The translations under genes were made by a program, and so were the position numbers. Below the pieces are notes generated by a model, which worked only from the letters and a program-made list of their open reading frames with translations, did no database searches and was not told the DNA's origin. 64,000 bases of DNA from Geminicoccaceae bacterium (GTDB taxonomy: Bacteria; Pseudomonadota; Alphaproteobacteria; Geminicoccales; Geminicoccaceae), in contig AP024683.1 in the NCBI GenBank assembly GCA_025999455.1, positions 3,350,451 through 3,414,450 on the forward strand, in the 5' to 3' direction. The stretch's first letter is position 1. Each line of letters starts with the position of its first letter. This document shows positions 16,334-25,455 of the stretch, piece after piece.

Positions 16334-19053
16334 TCCTGTTCGGGAAGGAGGAGGACGGCGAGCGTCCAGAACAGGAGGACGAAGCCCGCGAGGGCGAGGA
16401 GGTCGGGAGCGAGGACGTCGAAGCCCAGGCCCTTGTTGATCACGCCTGCGGTGATCCGCTGGAAGTAGAGGGCCGGGAAGGCCTCGCCGATCGCCCGCGA
16501 GACGGGATCGAGGGTGGAGACCGGGTAGAGCATACCCGAGAAGTTGACGGTCGGGATCATGCAGAGGATCGCGGTCGCGAAGATCGCCGCGATCTGCGAA
16601 CGGACGAAGGCCGAAACGACGAGGCCGAAGGCGGTGGTCGCGGTGACGAAGAGGAGCGCACCCGAAACGAGCGCGAGCGGATCACCCCGGAGGCGATTGT
16701 CGAACACGAGGATCACGAGCGCGAGCAAGGAGGCGAAGCTCACGAACGCCGTGAGCACATAGGGGAGCTGCTTGCCGAGCAGGAACTCGAGGCGGGTCGC
16801 GGGCGTGGTCCAGAGATTGACGATCGAGCCGAGCTCTTTCTCCCGGACGACCGCGAGAGCGGCGAGCATGGCCGGGATCATGACGAGCTGCATCATCATG
16901 ACCCCGGGCGGGACCGCGGCGGCGGAAAGGAAGGCCTGGTTGTAGCGGAAGCGGGTCTCGAGGCGGAAAGGCGGGCCGGTCGCGACGTCCGGCGCGAGGT
17001 CGCGCAAAGCCCGCTCGACCACGCCCAGGACGTAGCCTCGGGCGGTTTCCGCGCGGGTCGTGTTGGCACCGTCGAGCCAGACGGCCAGTTCCGGCTGCCG
17101 GCCGGCCAAGAGATCGCGCCCGAAGCCCGGCGGGATCGCGACGACGAGGGCAGCGCGGGCAGCTTCGAGGAGCCGATCGGCTTCGGCGAGCGTCGCGACC
17201 TCGCCCACCGGCTCGAAATAGCGCGAGCCTTCGAGGGCTCGAACCACCTCGCGGCTCTCGAAGGTCCGATCGCGGTCGAGCACCGCGAAGCGGAGATTCT
17301 CGACGTCGAAGGAGATGCCGAAGCCCATCGTCAACAGGAGTACGATCGGGCCCAGGAGCGCGAAGCCGAGCCGGATCGGGTCGGCGAGGAGCTCGGCCGC
17401 CTCGCGCCGGGCGAAGGCCGCGGCCCGGGCGAGCGAGAAGCCCGGCCGCGCAGCCGCCTCGTCGGGCGGATCGGGCAAGAGGACGGGCGAAGCCCGGGGT
17501 TCGTCCGGTCGCGCCGCACGCTCCGCCTCGGCCAGGAGGTCGACGAAGGCCGCCTCGAGATCGCCCCCGTGTCCGCGCGCGATCGCCTCGGGCTCGCCCA
17601 CCGCGAGGACCCGGCCGGCGTGCATGAGCGAGATGCGATCGCAGCGCTCGGCCTCGTTCATGAAATGGGTGGAGAGGAAGATCGTGACGCCGCGCTCGCG
17701 CGACAGCCCGATCAAGATCTCCCAGAACCGGTCGCGGGCGATGGGGTCGACCCCGCTCGTGGGCTCGTCGAGGATCAAGATCTCGGGATCGTGGAGGGTC
17801 GCGACCGCGAGCTGCAGGCGCTGGCGAACCCCCAAGGGCAGGGCGGGCGGCCGTTCTTCGGCGACCGCGCCGAGCTCGAACCGGTCGAGCTGGTCGTGCA
17901 CCCGCCGCCGCCGCTCGTTCCGGCCGAGGCCGTAGATCGCGGCGTGCAGCTCGAGGTTCTGGCGGACCGTGAGCTCCTCGTAGAGCGAGAAGGCTTGCGA
18001 CATGTAGCCGATGCGTCGGCGCGCCGCGAGCGAATCCACGCCGGCCGGCTCGCCGAGCACGAAGGCCTCGCCGGCCGTGGGCTCGAGCAAGCCCACGAGC
18101 ATCTTCATGGTCGTGGTCTTGCCGCAGCCGTTCGAGCCCAAGAAGCCGAAGATCTCGCCGCGGCCGATCGCGAAATGCACACCGTCGACGGCGGTCAACC
18201 CGTCGAACCGCTTGGTGAGGCCGCGCGCCTCGATCACCGGCGGTTCGCCCGGGGCGTCGCGTCGCGGGAGGCGCCGGATCGGCCGGTGATCGCGCCGCCG
18301 CTCGGCCGGCAGGAGCGCCACGAAAGCCTCGTCGAGTCGAGCCGTGCCGGTGCGGGCGCAGAGCTCGGCGGGCGTGCCCTCCCCGAGGATCCGGCCGGAA
18401 TCCATCGCGACGACCCGGTCGAACCGCTCGGCCTCGGCCATGTAGGCGGTCGCGAAGAGGATCGTCATGCCCGGCCGCGCGCGCCGGATCGCCGCCAAGA
18501 GCTCGAAGAACCGCCGCCGCGAGAGCGGGTCGACGCCGGTCGTGGGCTCGTCGAGGATCAAAAGGTCGGGATCGTGGATCAAGGCGCAGGCGAGCGCGAG
18601 CTTCTGCTTCATGCCGCCCGAGAGCTTGCCCGCCGGCCGTTCGAGGAACGGCGCGAGCCCCGTCGCGGCCGCGAGCGCCGTGATCCGCCGCTCGGCGTCG
18701 GCCGGGGAAAGACCGTAGAGGCGGGCGAAGAAGGCGAGATTGCTCGCGACCGAAAGGGTCGGGTAGAGGTTCCGCCCGAGCCCTTGCGGCATGTAGGCCA
18801 CCCGGGTGGCGAGGCCGGTCCGGTCGGCGCGCCGGGAGGGGTCGAGCCCGAGCACGCGGAGCTCGCCCGCTTGCACCCGCTTGGCGCCGGCGACGAGCGC
18901 CAGGAGCGTCGATTTCCCCACCCCGTCCGGGCCCACGAAGCCCACGAGCGCGCCCGCTCGGATCTCGAGCGTCACCTCCTCGAGTGCACGGGTCCGGCCG
19001 TAGCGGTGGGCGAGGCCCCGGCAGCGGACGGCGGGCTCAGCTCCGCGGGACAT
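16327..19053 (-). CDS. rbbA: RbbA-like fused double ABC ATPase and ABC-2 permease
   Basis: A 908-residue fusion of two ATP-binding cassettes and an ABC-2 permease. Cassette 1 has Walker A GPDGVGKST at 41-49 and a normal LSGGMKQKL signature. Cassette 2 has GSNGCGKTT near 305 and a degenerate signature, LPLGVRQRL near 404, in place of LSGG. The segment STHFMNEAERCDRISLMHAG matches E. coli RbbA (YhiH), described as a ribosome-bound ATPase. The permease part begins near residue 545, with a large periplasmic loop and a cluster of helices after about 715. It overlaps both neighbours and is surely co-transcribed with yhiI and yhhJ. Confidence 0.9.
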   Translation of the reverse strand: MSRGAEPAVRCRGLAHRYGRTRALEEVTLEIRAGALVGFVGPDGVGKSTLLALVAGAKRVQAGELRVLGLDPSRRADRTGLATRVAYMPQGLGRNLYPTLSVASNLAFFARLYGLSPADAERRITALAAATGLAPFLERPAGKLSGGMKQKLALACALIHDPDLLILDEPTTGVDPLSRRRFFELLAAIRRARPGMTILFATAYMAEAERFDRVVAMDSGRILGEGTPAELCARTGTARLDEAFVALLPAERRRDHRPIRRLPRRDAPGEPPVIEARGLTKRFDGLTAVDGVHFAIGRGEIFGFLGSNGCGKTTTMKMLVGLLEPTAGEAFVLGEPAGVDSLAARRRIGYMSQAFSLYEELTVRQNLELHAAIYGLGRNERRRRVHDQLDRFELGAVAEERPPALPLGVRQRLQLAVATLHDPEILILDEPTSGVDPIARDRFWEILIGLSRERGVTIFLSTHFMNEAERCDRISLMHAGRVLAVGEPEAIARGHGGDLEAAFVDLLAEAERAARPDEPRASPVLLPDPPDEAAARPGFSLARAAAFARREAAELLADPIRLGFALLGPIVLLLTMGFGISFDVENLRFAVLDRDRTFESREVVRALEGSRYFEPVGEVATLAEADRLLEAARAALVVAIPPGFGRDLLAGRQPELAVWLDGANTTRAETARGYVLGVVERALRDLAPDVATGPPFRLETRFRYNQAFLSAAAVPPGVMMMQLVMIPAMLAALAVVREKELGSIVNLWTTPATRLEFLLGKQLPYVLTAFVSFASLLALVILVFDNRLRGDPLALVSGALLFVTATTAFGLVVSAFVRSQIAAIFATAILCMIPTVNFSGMLYPVSTLDPVSRAIGEAFPALYFQRITAGVINKGLGFDVLAPDLLALAGFVLLFWTLAVLLLPEQEC

Positions 19054-20032
19054 CGGGCAGCCGCACGGCGAGCCGTTCGGGCCAGACCGGGTCGGGATCG
19101 ACCGCCAGATAGACCGTGCCGGGGACGCCGGTCTTCACGACGTCCGCGTGCGCGCGGAGAAGTTCGGGCGGGATCCGGACCTGAACCCGGAACATGAGCT
19201 TCTCGCGCTCGGCTTCGGTCTCGACGTAGCGCGGGGTGAACTGCGCCTCGGCGGCGACGAAGCTCACCTGCGCCGGGACGACCCAGCGCGGCGCGGCGTC
19301 GAACACGATCCGCGCCTCGGCGCCGTAGCGTAGCCGCCCGGCGACCGCGGTCGGCACGAAGACGACCATGTAGACGTCCTCGAGGTCGAGGAGCGAGACG
19401 ACCCGGGCCCCCGGGGCCAGCACCTCGCCCGGCTCGGCGAGCCGATATTGCACGCGGCCGGCGCGCGGGGCGCGGAGCGTGTACTCGGCGAGGTCGCTCC
19501 GGATCCGAGCCACGGTCGCCTGGGCGGCGGCGATCGCCGCCTCGGCGCGCTGGACGCCGGCCCGTGCCGCCGCGAGGGCGGCTTCCGCGGTGGCCTTCTG
19601 GGTGCGCCGCAGATCGACCACCTGGCTCGGTGTGAAGCCGCGCTCGCCCAGGCTCTGGGCGCGTTCGAGCTCGTGGATCGCGAAGGCGAGCTCGCTCTCG
19701 CGCTGCCGCTCGAGCGCCTGCGCCTCGCGCAGGACTTGCTCGGCCTGGTGCAGCGCCGCCTCGGCCTCGCGCAGCCGGGCCTCGACCTCGCTCGCCTCGA
19801 TCCGGGCGACGACCTGGCCGGCCTCGACCCGGTCACCTTCGCGCACGAGCACCTCGACGAGCCGGCCGCCGAACCGGGTGGCGACGTCGATCCGCCGTGC
19901 CTCGCTCCGCCCGTGGGTCCGCCAGATCCCCTCGGGAAGCGGCTCCTCGCGTGCGAAGCGCCAAAAGCTCGCGCCGCCGGCGGCGGCGACCGCGACGAGG
20001 AGGAAAGCGAGGAACAAAGTTCGTCTGGCCAA
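19037..20032 (-). CDS. yhiI: HlyD-family membrane fusion protein, YhiI-like
   Basis: A 331-residue periplasmic adaptor with one N-terminal membrane anchor (about residues 5-25). The biotinyl-lipoyl-like half-motifs flank a long alpha-helical hairpin: GRLVEVLVREGDRVEAGQVV lies before the coiled-coil region at about 65-165, and RAPRAGRVQYRLAEPGEVL follows it. The start is a TTG, with no better in-frame codon. It overlaps rbbA by 17 bases and is the first gene of the yhiI-rbbA-yhhJ operon, where it should link the inner-membrane ABC unit to the periplasm. No outer-membrane TolC gene is nearby. Confidence 0.9.
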   Translation of the reverse strand: MARRTLFLAFLLVAVAAAGGASFWRFAREEPLPEGIWRTHGRSEARRIDVATRFGGRLVEVLVREGDRVEAGQVVARIEASEVEARLREAEAALHQAEQVLREAQALERQRESELAFAIHELERAQSLGERGFTPSQVVDLRRTQKATAEAALAAARAGVQRAEAAIAAAQATVARIRSDLAEYTLRAPRAGRVQYRLAEPGEVLAPGARVVSLLDLEDVYMVVFVPTAVAGRLRYGAEARIVFDAAPRWVVPAQVSFVAAEAQFTPRYVETEAEREKLMFRVQVRIPPELLRAHADVVKTGVPGTVYLAVDPDPVWPERLAVRLPDVPRS

Positions 20033-20215
20033 GTCGGATCGATCCTCCGCCGCGAAGCCGGGGGCCCCGCTGCTCGCCCCGGGACCTCGGAGGTCTACAC
20101 CAGCCGGGCGACGGGTGCATGCGCCCCGAGAGCGAGGCCGATCGCGGCGCGGCGCCCGCGACGCCGGCCCGCGAAGCGACTAGCGTCCGGCCCGCGTGCG
20201 AGGACGGGCAACGGG

Positions 20216-21556
20216 ATGAACGAGGGATCGGCGGCGGGCCGCGCGGCGCGGCTCGTGGGTGCGGGGCGGGTTCTGCTCTGGGCGCTCTGGGCGAGCGAGC
20301 TCGCCGCCCTGCTCACCGGCTCGACCGTCGCCAACCTGCTGGGCCGCCCGCTCCTCCTCGCCTACGGCGCCGTGGCCTTGCGGCTCGTGGGCCCCGCGAG
20401 TCGGCGCTTGGCGCTCGGGCTCGCGATCCCGGCTCTGGCGCTCGCGCTGCTCGACGGCCGGCCGGCGCTCCTGCTCGAGGGGCTCGACCAGGCCCTCCTC
20501 TACCCCGCCTTCCTCGGCACGATCGCCCTCGTCCGGGCCCTCGCCGCGGTCCATCCGGCGGTCGCGCGCGCCCGCGAGCGGGCCGAACGGTTGCCGAACG
20601 AGGCCAGGGCACTCGGCTTCTTCCTGGGTGGTCATCTCTTCGGCGCGGTGCTCACCGCCGGCAGCTTCGCGGTCTTGGCGCCCCTCGCCGAGCCGCGGGC
20701 GAGCGAGGCGGAACGCGCCCGGCTCGCCTCGATGGCGCTGCGCGGCTCCTGCCTCGCCGTGCTCTGGTCACCCTTCTTCGTGGGCATGGCGCTCGTCACC
20801 CGCCACCTGCCCGAGCTGCCGCTCTGGCAGGTCACGCTCTCGGGCCTCGCGCTCTCGCTCCTCGCTCTCCTCCTCACCCTCGCCCAGGACGCCCGCGGCG
20901 CGGCTCGGTTCCTCGCGCCCACGCTTGCCGCCCTCGCCCCGCTCCTGCCGCCGGTCGGGGGTGCGGCGGCGGCGATCGTGCTCGTGGCGAGCCTCTCGGG
21001 CCTGCCGAGCCTGGCAGCCGTCTTGCTCGTGACGCCGCCCGCGGCGGTGCTCTGGCTCGCCACCCGACCGCGCGGCACGGCCCGCACCGTCGCCACGCGG
21101 ACCTTCGAGCTCACGGGGAAGCTCGCCGAGGAGATGCTGCTCGTGGGGGTGGTGACCGTGCTCGGCCGGGTGCTCGCGGCCTCGAGCTGGACGGCCGCGC
21201 TCGCGGGCCCGCTCCTTTCGGGTGCCGTCCCGGGTTGGCTGCTCCTGGGGGGTGCCCTCGCGCTGATCGTCCTCCTCGCGGTCGTGGGCCTCCACCCGCT
21301 CGCCACGGTCACCATCACCATGGCCCTCTTGACCGAAGGCCCACCACCGGTGACACCGCTCGCCCTCGCCGGCCTCGGGCTTTTGGGCTGGGCGCTCGGG
21401 ACCATGCTCGGCTCGACCTCCTTGAGCCTCCTGGTCGCGCGGAGCGCCTTCGAGCTGCCCGCCCGCGCCCTCTCGCCCGGGCCCAACGGCCGGTTCGTGC
21501 TCCGGTTCGGAGCCCTGTCGGTGGCGTTCTTGGCGCTCTTGGACGCGCTCGAATGA
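20216..21556 (+). CDS. Unidentified multi-spanning membrane protein
   Basis: A 446-residue, very hydrophobic protein with roughly 11-12 transmembrane segments and a Leu/Ala-rich composition. I do not recognise the family. Recognisable pieces are STVANLLGRPLLLAYGAVAL near the start, AVVGLHPLATVTITMALL near residue 370 and GTMLGSTSLSLLVARSAFEL near 405. The general layout resembles secondary ion/organic-anion carriers with two inverted halves, but no diagnostic motif is visible. The ATG at 20216 is preceded by a weak purine-rich site. The gene runs in the same direction as the following acetyltransferase gene, 38 bases away, so the two may be co-transcribed. Confidence 0.7.
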   Translation: MNEGSAAGRAARLVGAGRVLLWALWASELAALLTGSTVANLLGRPLLLAYGAVALRLVGPASRRLALGLAIPALALALLDGRPALLLEGLDQALLYPAFLGTIALVRALAAVHPAVARARERAERLPNEARALGFFLGGHLFGAVLTAGSFAVLAPLAEPRASEAERARLASMALRGSCLAVLWSPFFVGMALVTRHLPELPLWQVTLSGLALSLLALLLTLAQDARGAARFLAPTLAALAPLLPPVGGAAAAIVLVASLSGLPSLAAVLLVTPPAAVLWLATRPRGTARTVATRTFELTGKLAEEMLLVGVVTVLGRVLAASSWTAALAGPLLSGAVPGWLLLGGALALIVLLAVVGLHPLATVTITMALLTEGPPPVTPLALAGLGLLGWALGTMLGSTSLSLLVARSAFELPARALSPGPNGRFVLRFGALSVAFLALLDALE

Positions 21557-21594
21557 CCCCGTCCCGAGCGGACGGGAGGGAGGGAGGACCTGCG

Positions 21595-22191
21595 ATGGCT
21601 TCGGAGATCCGGATCGAGCGGCTCGTGGGCGAGGCGATCCGCCGGCACCTTCCGGCGATCGCCCGGCTGCGGATCGTCGTCTTCCGCGAATGGCCCTATC
21701 TCTACGACGGCGAGGAGGATTACGAACGCCGCTACCTCCAGCGCTACGTCGAGGAGCCGCGGGCGGTCGTGGTCGGTGCCTTCGACGGCGAGGAGCTCGT
21801 GGGGGCTTCGACCGCCCTGCCGCTCGCGGCCGAGCCGCCCGAGCTTTCCGAGCCCGTGGCGAAGGCCGGCCTGCCCATCGCCAGGACCTTCTATTTCGGC
21901 GAGTCGGTCCTGTTGCGGGCCTATCGCGGCCGTGGGCTCGGCGTGCGTTTCTTCGCCGAACGCGAGGACCACGCACGGAGCTTCGGCGAGTACGACTATG
22001 CCTGCTTCTGCGGCGTGATCCGCGATCCGAACGATCCGCGCAAACCGGCCGACTACGTTCCGCTCGACGCGTTCTGGACCAAGCGCGGCTACCGCAAGCT
22101 CGAAGGTGCCGTCGGCACGATCGCCTGGAAGGAGATCGGCGAGACCGAGGAGACGCCGAAGCGCCTCCAGTTCTGGTACAAGAAGCTCTGA
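21595..22191 (+). CDS. GNAT-family N-acetyltransferase
   Basis: A 198-residue GCN5-related acetyltransferase. The acetyl-CoA binding motif is seen in ESVLLRAYRGRGLGVRFFAER at about residues 102-122, preceded by the typical strand VVGAFDGEELVGASTALPL. The C-terminal WTKRGYRKLEGAVGTIAW is also typical. The ATG at 21595 follows a strong GGGAGGA ribosome site. The substrate is unknown; the ending ETPKRLQFWYKKL recurs in a subgroup of uncharacterised GNATs. It follows the unidentified membrane protein and converges on an MFS gene ten bases away. Confidence 0.85.
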   Translation: MASEIRIERLVGEAIRRHLPAIARLRIVVFREWPYLYDGEEDYERRYLQRYVEEPRAVVVGAFDGEELVGASTALPLAAEPPELSEPVAKAGLPIARTFYFGESVLLRAYRGRGLGVRFFAEREDHARSFGEYDYACFCGVIRDPNDPRKPADYVPLDAFWTKRGYRKLEGAVGTIAWKEIGETEETPKRLQFWYKKL

Positions 22192-22201
22192 GCCGCGGCG
22201 A

Positions 22202-23374
22202 TCAGCGCGTCGGGACCGAGGTCGCGGCGCGCCGCTTGGCGCGGGCGAAGGCCGGGCCGATCAGGAGGAGGGCCGCGGCGGCGAGGAGAAAGCCGCCGCG
22301 ATAGCCCAGGAGCGGCAGGGCCAGGCCGAAGAGTGCTGCGCCCACCGCCTGGCCCACGAAGAGGCCGAAAGCGAAGAGCGCGATCGCGGCCGAGCGGTCG
22401 AAGGGCGCCATCTGCGTGGCGTTGGTCTGCAGCGTGTTGTGCAGCATGTAATAGCCGAGGCCGCAGAGGCCCGTGGCAGGCGCGGCGAGCCAGGAGGCGG
22501 GGGCAGCGGCGAGCGAGAGGAAAGCCGCGGCCATGAGGCAGCCGCCCGCGGCGGCGAGCCCGACCTCACCGAGCGCGGCGAGCAATCGTCGAACCGAGAG
22601 GGCGTAGAGGAGCCCGCCGAGCCCGAAGGCCGCGAGCACGAGCCCGATGAGCGCGTAGGACAGGGCGAAGCTCTCGCGCAGGAACGCGCCGACATAGGCG
22701 ACCGCACCGAAGCAGAAGAGCCCCTCGAGCGTGACCGTGAGGAGGACGACGCGCGCCCAAGGGACCTGCAGCACCCGCGCATATTGCAGGAGCGGGCTCG
22801 CGGTGACCTCGCTCGGCCGGCCGGATGCGCCGCCGCGGGCGAGTTCGCGGGCGAGCAGTGCTGCCACGAGCGCGAAGCCCGCGGCGAGGACGAGGAACAC
22901 GGCGCGCCAGCTCAGGAGTTCGGCCAGGAGACCGGCCGCCGCCTGGCCCGCGATCAGGCCGGAAATGTGGCCGGTGAGGAAGCGGGCGAGCACCGGTTGA
23001 CGCTGCTCGTAGGCCACCGTGTCGCCGATGTAGGCCATCGACATCGGGATGATCGCGGCACAGGTGAGGCCCGCGACGAGCCGGGCGACCGCGAGCCAGA
23101 CGAGTGTGGGGGCGAGCGCCGAAAGCGCGGTCGTGAAGGCCGTGAGCCCGGTCGCGAGCGCGACCGTGCGGTAGGTGCCGATCCTCGCCCCGACCGGTCC
23201 GTAGAGGAGCTGGAAGAGCCCGTAGGCGAAGGTGAAGGCGGTGATCGCGACGGCGGCTTCGGGGATCGAAACCGCGAAGCTCGCAGCGATGTCGGGCAAG
23301 AGCGCGTCGGTGACCCGCGTCGTCCCGGCGGCGAAGAAGCCGGCCGCGGCGAGGAGCAGGACGGCGCGGTTCAC
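22202..23374 (-). CDS. MFS-family transporter
   Basis: A 390-residue major facilitator with about 12 transmembrane helices. The loop between helices 2 and 3 reads YGPVGARIGTYRTVALA, a match to the family motif. The phrases TRVTDALLPDIAASFAVSIP and ITAFTFAYGLFQLLYGP place it among drug/sugar efflux-like carriers. The GTG start overlaps the stop of the DUF3553 gene (GTGA), showing it is the second gene of a short minus-strand operon. The substrate is not predictable. Confidence 0.88.
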   Translation of the reverse strand: MNRAVLLLAAAGFFAAGTTRVTDALLPDIAASFAVSIPEAAVAITAFTFAYGLFQLLYGPVGARIGTYRTVALATGLTAFTTALSALAPTLVWLAVARLVAGLTCAAIIPMSMAYIGDTVAYEQRQPVLARFLTGHISGLIAGQAAAGLLAELLSWRAVFLVLAAGFALVAALLARELARGGASGRPSEVTASPLLQYARVLQVPWARVVLLTVTLEGLFCFGAVAYVGAFLRESFALSYALIGLVLAAFGLGGLLYALSVRRLLAALGEVGLAAAGGCLMAAAFLSLAAAPASWLAAPATGLCGLGYYMLHNTLQTNATQMAPFDRSAAIALFAFGLFVGQAVGAALFGLALPLLGYRGGFLLAAAALLLIGPAFARAKRRAATSVPTR

Positions 23375-23559
23375 CGCCCCGGCTCGCGCGCCGGCTGTAC
23401 GACCTCGAGCGTGACGTGGCGGGTGTCGACCACGACCTTGCCGTGGTGCTCGAAGTTCACCGTCACCCTCGTGCCGACCACCGATTGGACCTGGCCGATG
23501 CCCCACTCCGGGCAGCGCGGGTGCCGCACGAAGGCGCCGGGTACGAGGCCGGGGTCCAA
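23371..23559 (-). CDS. DUF3553 small protein
   Basis: A 62-residue protein matching the DUF3553 family, common in Alphaproteobacteria and of unknown role. The pattern GAFVRHPRCPEWGIGQVQS followed by VTVNFEHHGKVVVD is diagnostic and resembles the small beta-barrel CarD/RapA-type interaction fold seen in RNA-polymerase-linked proteins; the functional link is inference. The TTG at 23559 gives the usual family length. It overlaps the MFS start by four bases. The gene is divergent from formate dehydrogenase across 155 bases. Confidence 0.75.
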   Translation of the reverse strand: MDPGLVPGAFVRHPRCPEWGIGQVQSVVGTRVTVNFEHHGKVVVDTRHVTLEVVQPAREPGR

Positions 23560-23714
23560 AGCCGCGCTCCCCTCGCTCCGATCGAGCTCCGCTGCTAAGG
23601 GTATCGGTGGCCGACCGCAACCGGGCCGAACGGAGCTTAGCGGCGCGCCCGCCGGTCTTGCCGGACCCTCCCCCGGCCGCCATGATCCGGTGGCGGAGTG
23701 TGCGGGGAGGAAGA

Positions 23715-25451
23715 ATGGCGACCGTTTCGCTGGTCCCACCGGGCGTTGCATCGCGGCGCGGTCGCGGCCGTCCCCACCCCAAGGGTAGGCAAGTCGAGCC
23801 CGGGGCGCTGGCCGAGGTCCGCGCGCTTCTGGGCGAGCGGCCGCGCGACCCCGAACTCCTGATCGAGCACCTCCATCTCCTGCAGGACCGGTTCGGCCAT
23901 CTCTCGGCGGCGCACCTCGCCGCGCTCGCGGAAGAATTGAAGCTCGCGCAAGCGGAGGTCTTCGAGGTCGCCACCTTCTACGCCCATTTCGACGTGCGGC
24001 GCGAAGGCGAGCCGGCGCCGCCCGCGATGACGCTCCGGGTCTGCGACAGCGTCGCCTGCATGCTCGCGGGTGCGGAAGCCCTACGCGCCGAGCTCGAGCG
24101 CGGGCTCGATCCGACGCGCGTGCGCGTCGTCCACGCCCCCTGCATGGGCGCTTGCGACCGGGCACCCGCGGCGATGCTCGGGCAGCGCCTGTTGGCGCCG
24201 GTCTCGCTCGAGGTGGCGCGCGCGGCGGTCGCCGACCGGGCGGTCGAGCCGGAGCTCCCCGAGGCTCAGGACCTGCGCGCCTATCTCGCCGAGGGCGGCC
24301 ATCGGCAGCTCCGGACGCTGCGGACCGCGACCGATCCCGAAGCGGCGATCGAGCGGGTGCTCGGCGAGCTCGACCGGGCGGGGTTGCGCGGGCTCGGCGG
24401 GGCCGGCTTCCCGACCGCGCGGAAATGGCGGATCGTCCGCTCCTACCCCGGACCGCGCGAGCTCTGCGTCAACGCCGACGAGGGCGAGCCCGGGACCTTC
24501 AAGGACGGCTGGCACCTCGCCCGCCACCCGCACCGCTTCCTCGAGGGCATGCTGATCGCCGGCCACGTGGTGGCGGCCGAGCGGATGTGGATCTATCTCA
24601 GGGACGAGTACCCGCACATCCGGCTCCTGCTCGCGCGCGCGATCGGCGAGCTCGAGGCCGAGGGCCTGGTCGAGCCCGGCCGGATCGTGCTCCGGCGCGG
24701 GGCCGGGGCCTACATCTGCGGCGAAGAATCGGCGCTCATCGAGAGCCTCGAGGGCAAGCGCGGCCTGCCCCGCCACCGGCCGCCCTACGTCGCCGAGCGC
24801 GGCCTGTTCGGCCGGCCGACCCTCGTCAACAACGTCGAGACCTTGAGCTGGGTCCCGGTCATCCTGGACAAGGGTGGCGACTGGTTCGCGAGCCAGGGCC
24901 GGCGTGGTGCCAAGGGCCTGCGCTCCTTCTCGGTCTCCGGGCGGGTCCGCGAGCCCGGCGTGAAGATCGCGCCGGCCGGGATCACGCTGCGCGAGCTCGT
25001 CGACGAGTTCTGCGGCGGGATGGCGCCGGGGCACGAGCTCGCCGCCTATCTGCCGGGCGGTGCTTCGGGCGGCATCCTGCCGGCCCGGCTCGCCGATCTG
25101 CCGCTCGATTTCGGGACCCTCGAGCGCGAGGGCTGCTTCGTCGGCAGCCACGCCGTCGTCGTGTTCTCGAAGTCCGACGATCTGCGCGCCGTGGCGCGCA
25201 ACCTCCTGGCCTTCTTCGCCGACGAATCTTGCGGCCAGTGTACGCCCTGCCGGGTCGGCACCGAGAAGGCCTCGGCGCTCCTCGAACGGCCGCGCTGGGA
25301 CGGCGCGCTCCTCGCCGAACTCGCCCAGGCGATGCGCGACGCCTCGATCTGCGGCCTCGGCCAGGCGGCCCCCAACCCGTTCGAGAGCTTGTTCCGCCAT
25401 TTCCCCGAACTCTTCGCGGCCGACGAGCTGCCGCGGCGTGCGGAGGCCTGA
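23715..25451 (+). CDS. fdh1B: NAD-linked formate dehydrogenase beta subunit (NuoE-NuoF fusion)
   Basis: A 578-residue diaphorase subunit that fuses a NuoE-like and a NuoF-like protein. The NuoE part (about residues 25-165) holds the 2Fe-2S ligands in CDSVAC near 110 and CMGAC near 145. The NuoF part has the FMN/NADH site GAGAYICGEESALIESLEGKR, and 4Fe-4S ligands SCGQCTPCR near 502-510 plus SICGLG near 545. The fused form matches the beta subunit of Methylobacterium FDH1, a tungsten enzyme; many relatives have two genes. ATG 23715 follows GGGGAGGAAG. It passes electrons from the alpha subunit to NAD+. Confidence 0.92.
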   Translation: MATVSLVPPGVASRRGRGRPHPKGRQVEPGALAEVRALLGERPRDPELLIEHLHLLQDRFGHLSAAHLAALAEELKLAQAEVFEVATFYAHFDVRREGEPAPPAMTLRVCDSVACMLAGAEALRAELERGLDPTRVRVVHAPCMGACDRAPAAMLGQRLLAPVSLEVARAAVADRAVEPELPEAQDLRAYLAEGGHRQLRTLRTATDPEAAIERVLGELDRAGLRGLGGAGFPTARKWRIVRSYPGPRELCVNADEGEPGTFKDGWHLARHPHRFLEGMLIAGHVVAAERMWIYLRDEYPHIRLLLARAIGELEAEGLVEPGRIVLRRGAGAYICGEESALIESLEGKRGLPRHRPPYVAERGLFGRPTLVNNVETLSWVPVILDKGGDWFASQGRRGAKGLRSFSVSGRVREPGVKIAPAGITLRELVDEFCGGMAPGHELAAYLPGGASGGILPARLADLPLDFGTLEREGCFVGSHAVVVFSKSDDLRAVARNLLAFFADESCGQCTPCRVGTEKASALLERPRWDGALLAELAQAMRDASICGLGQAAPNPFESLFRHFPELFAADELPRRAEA

Positions 25452-25455
25452 GCCC

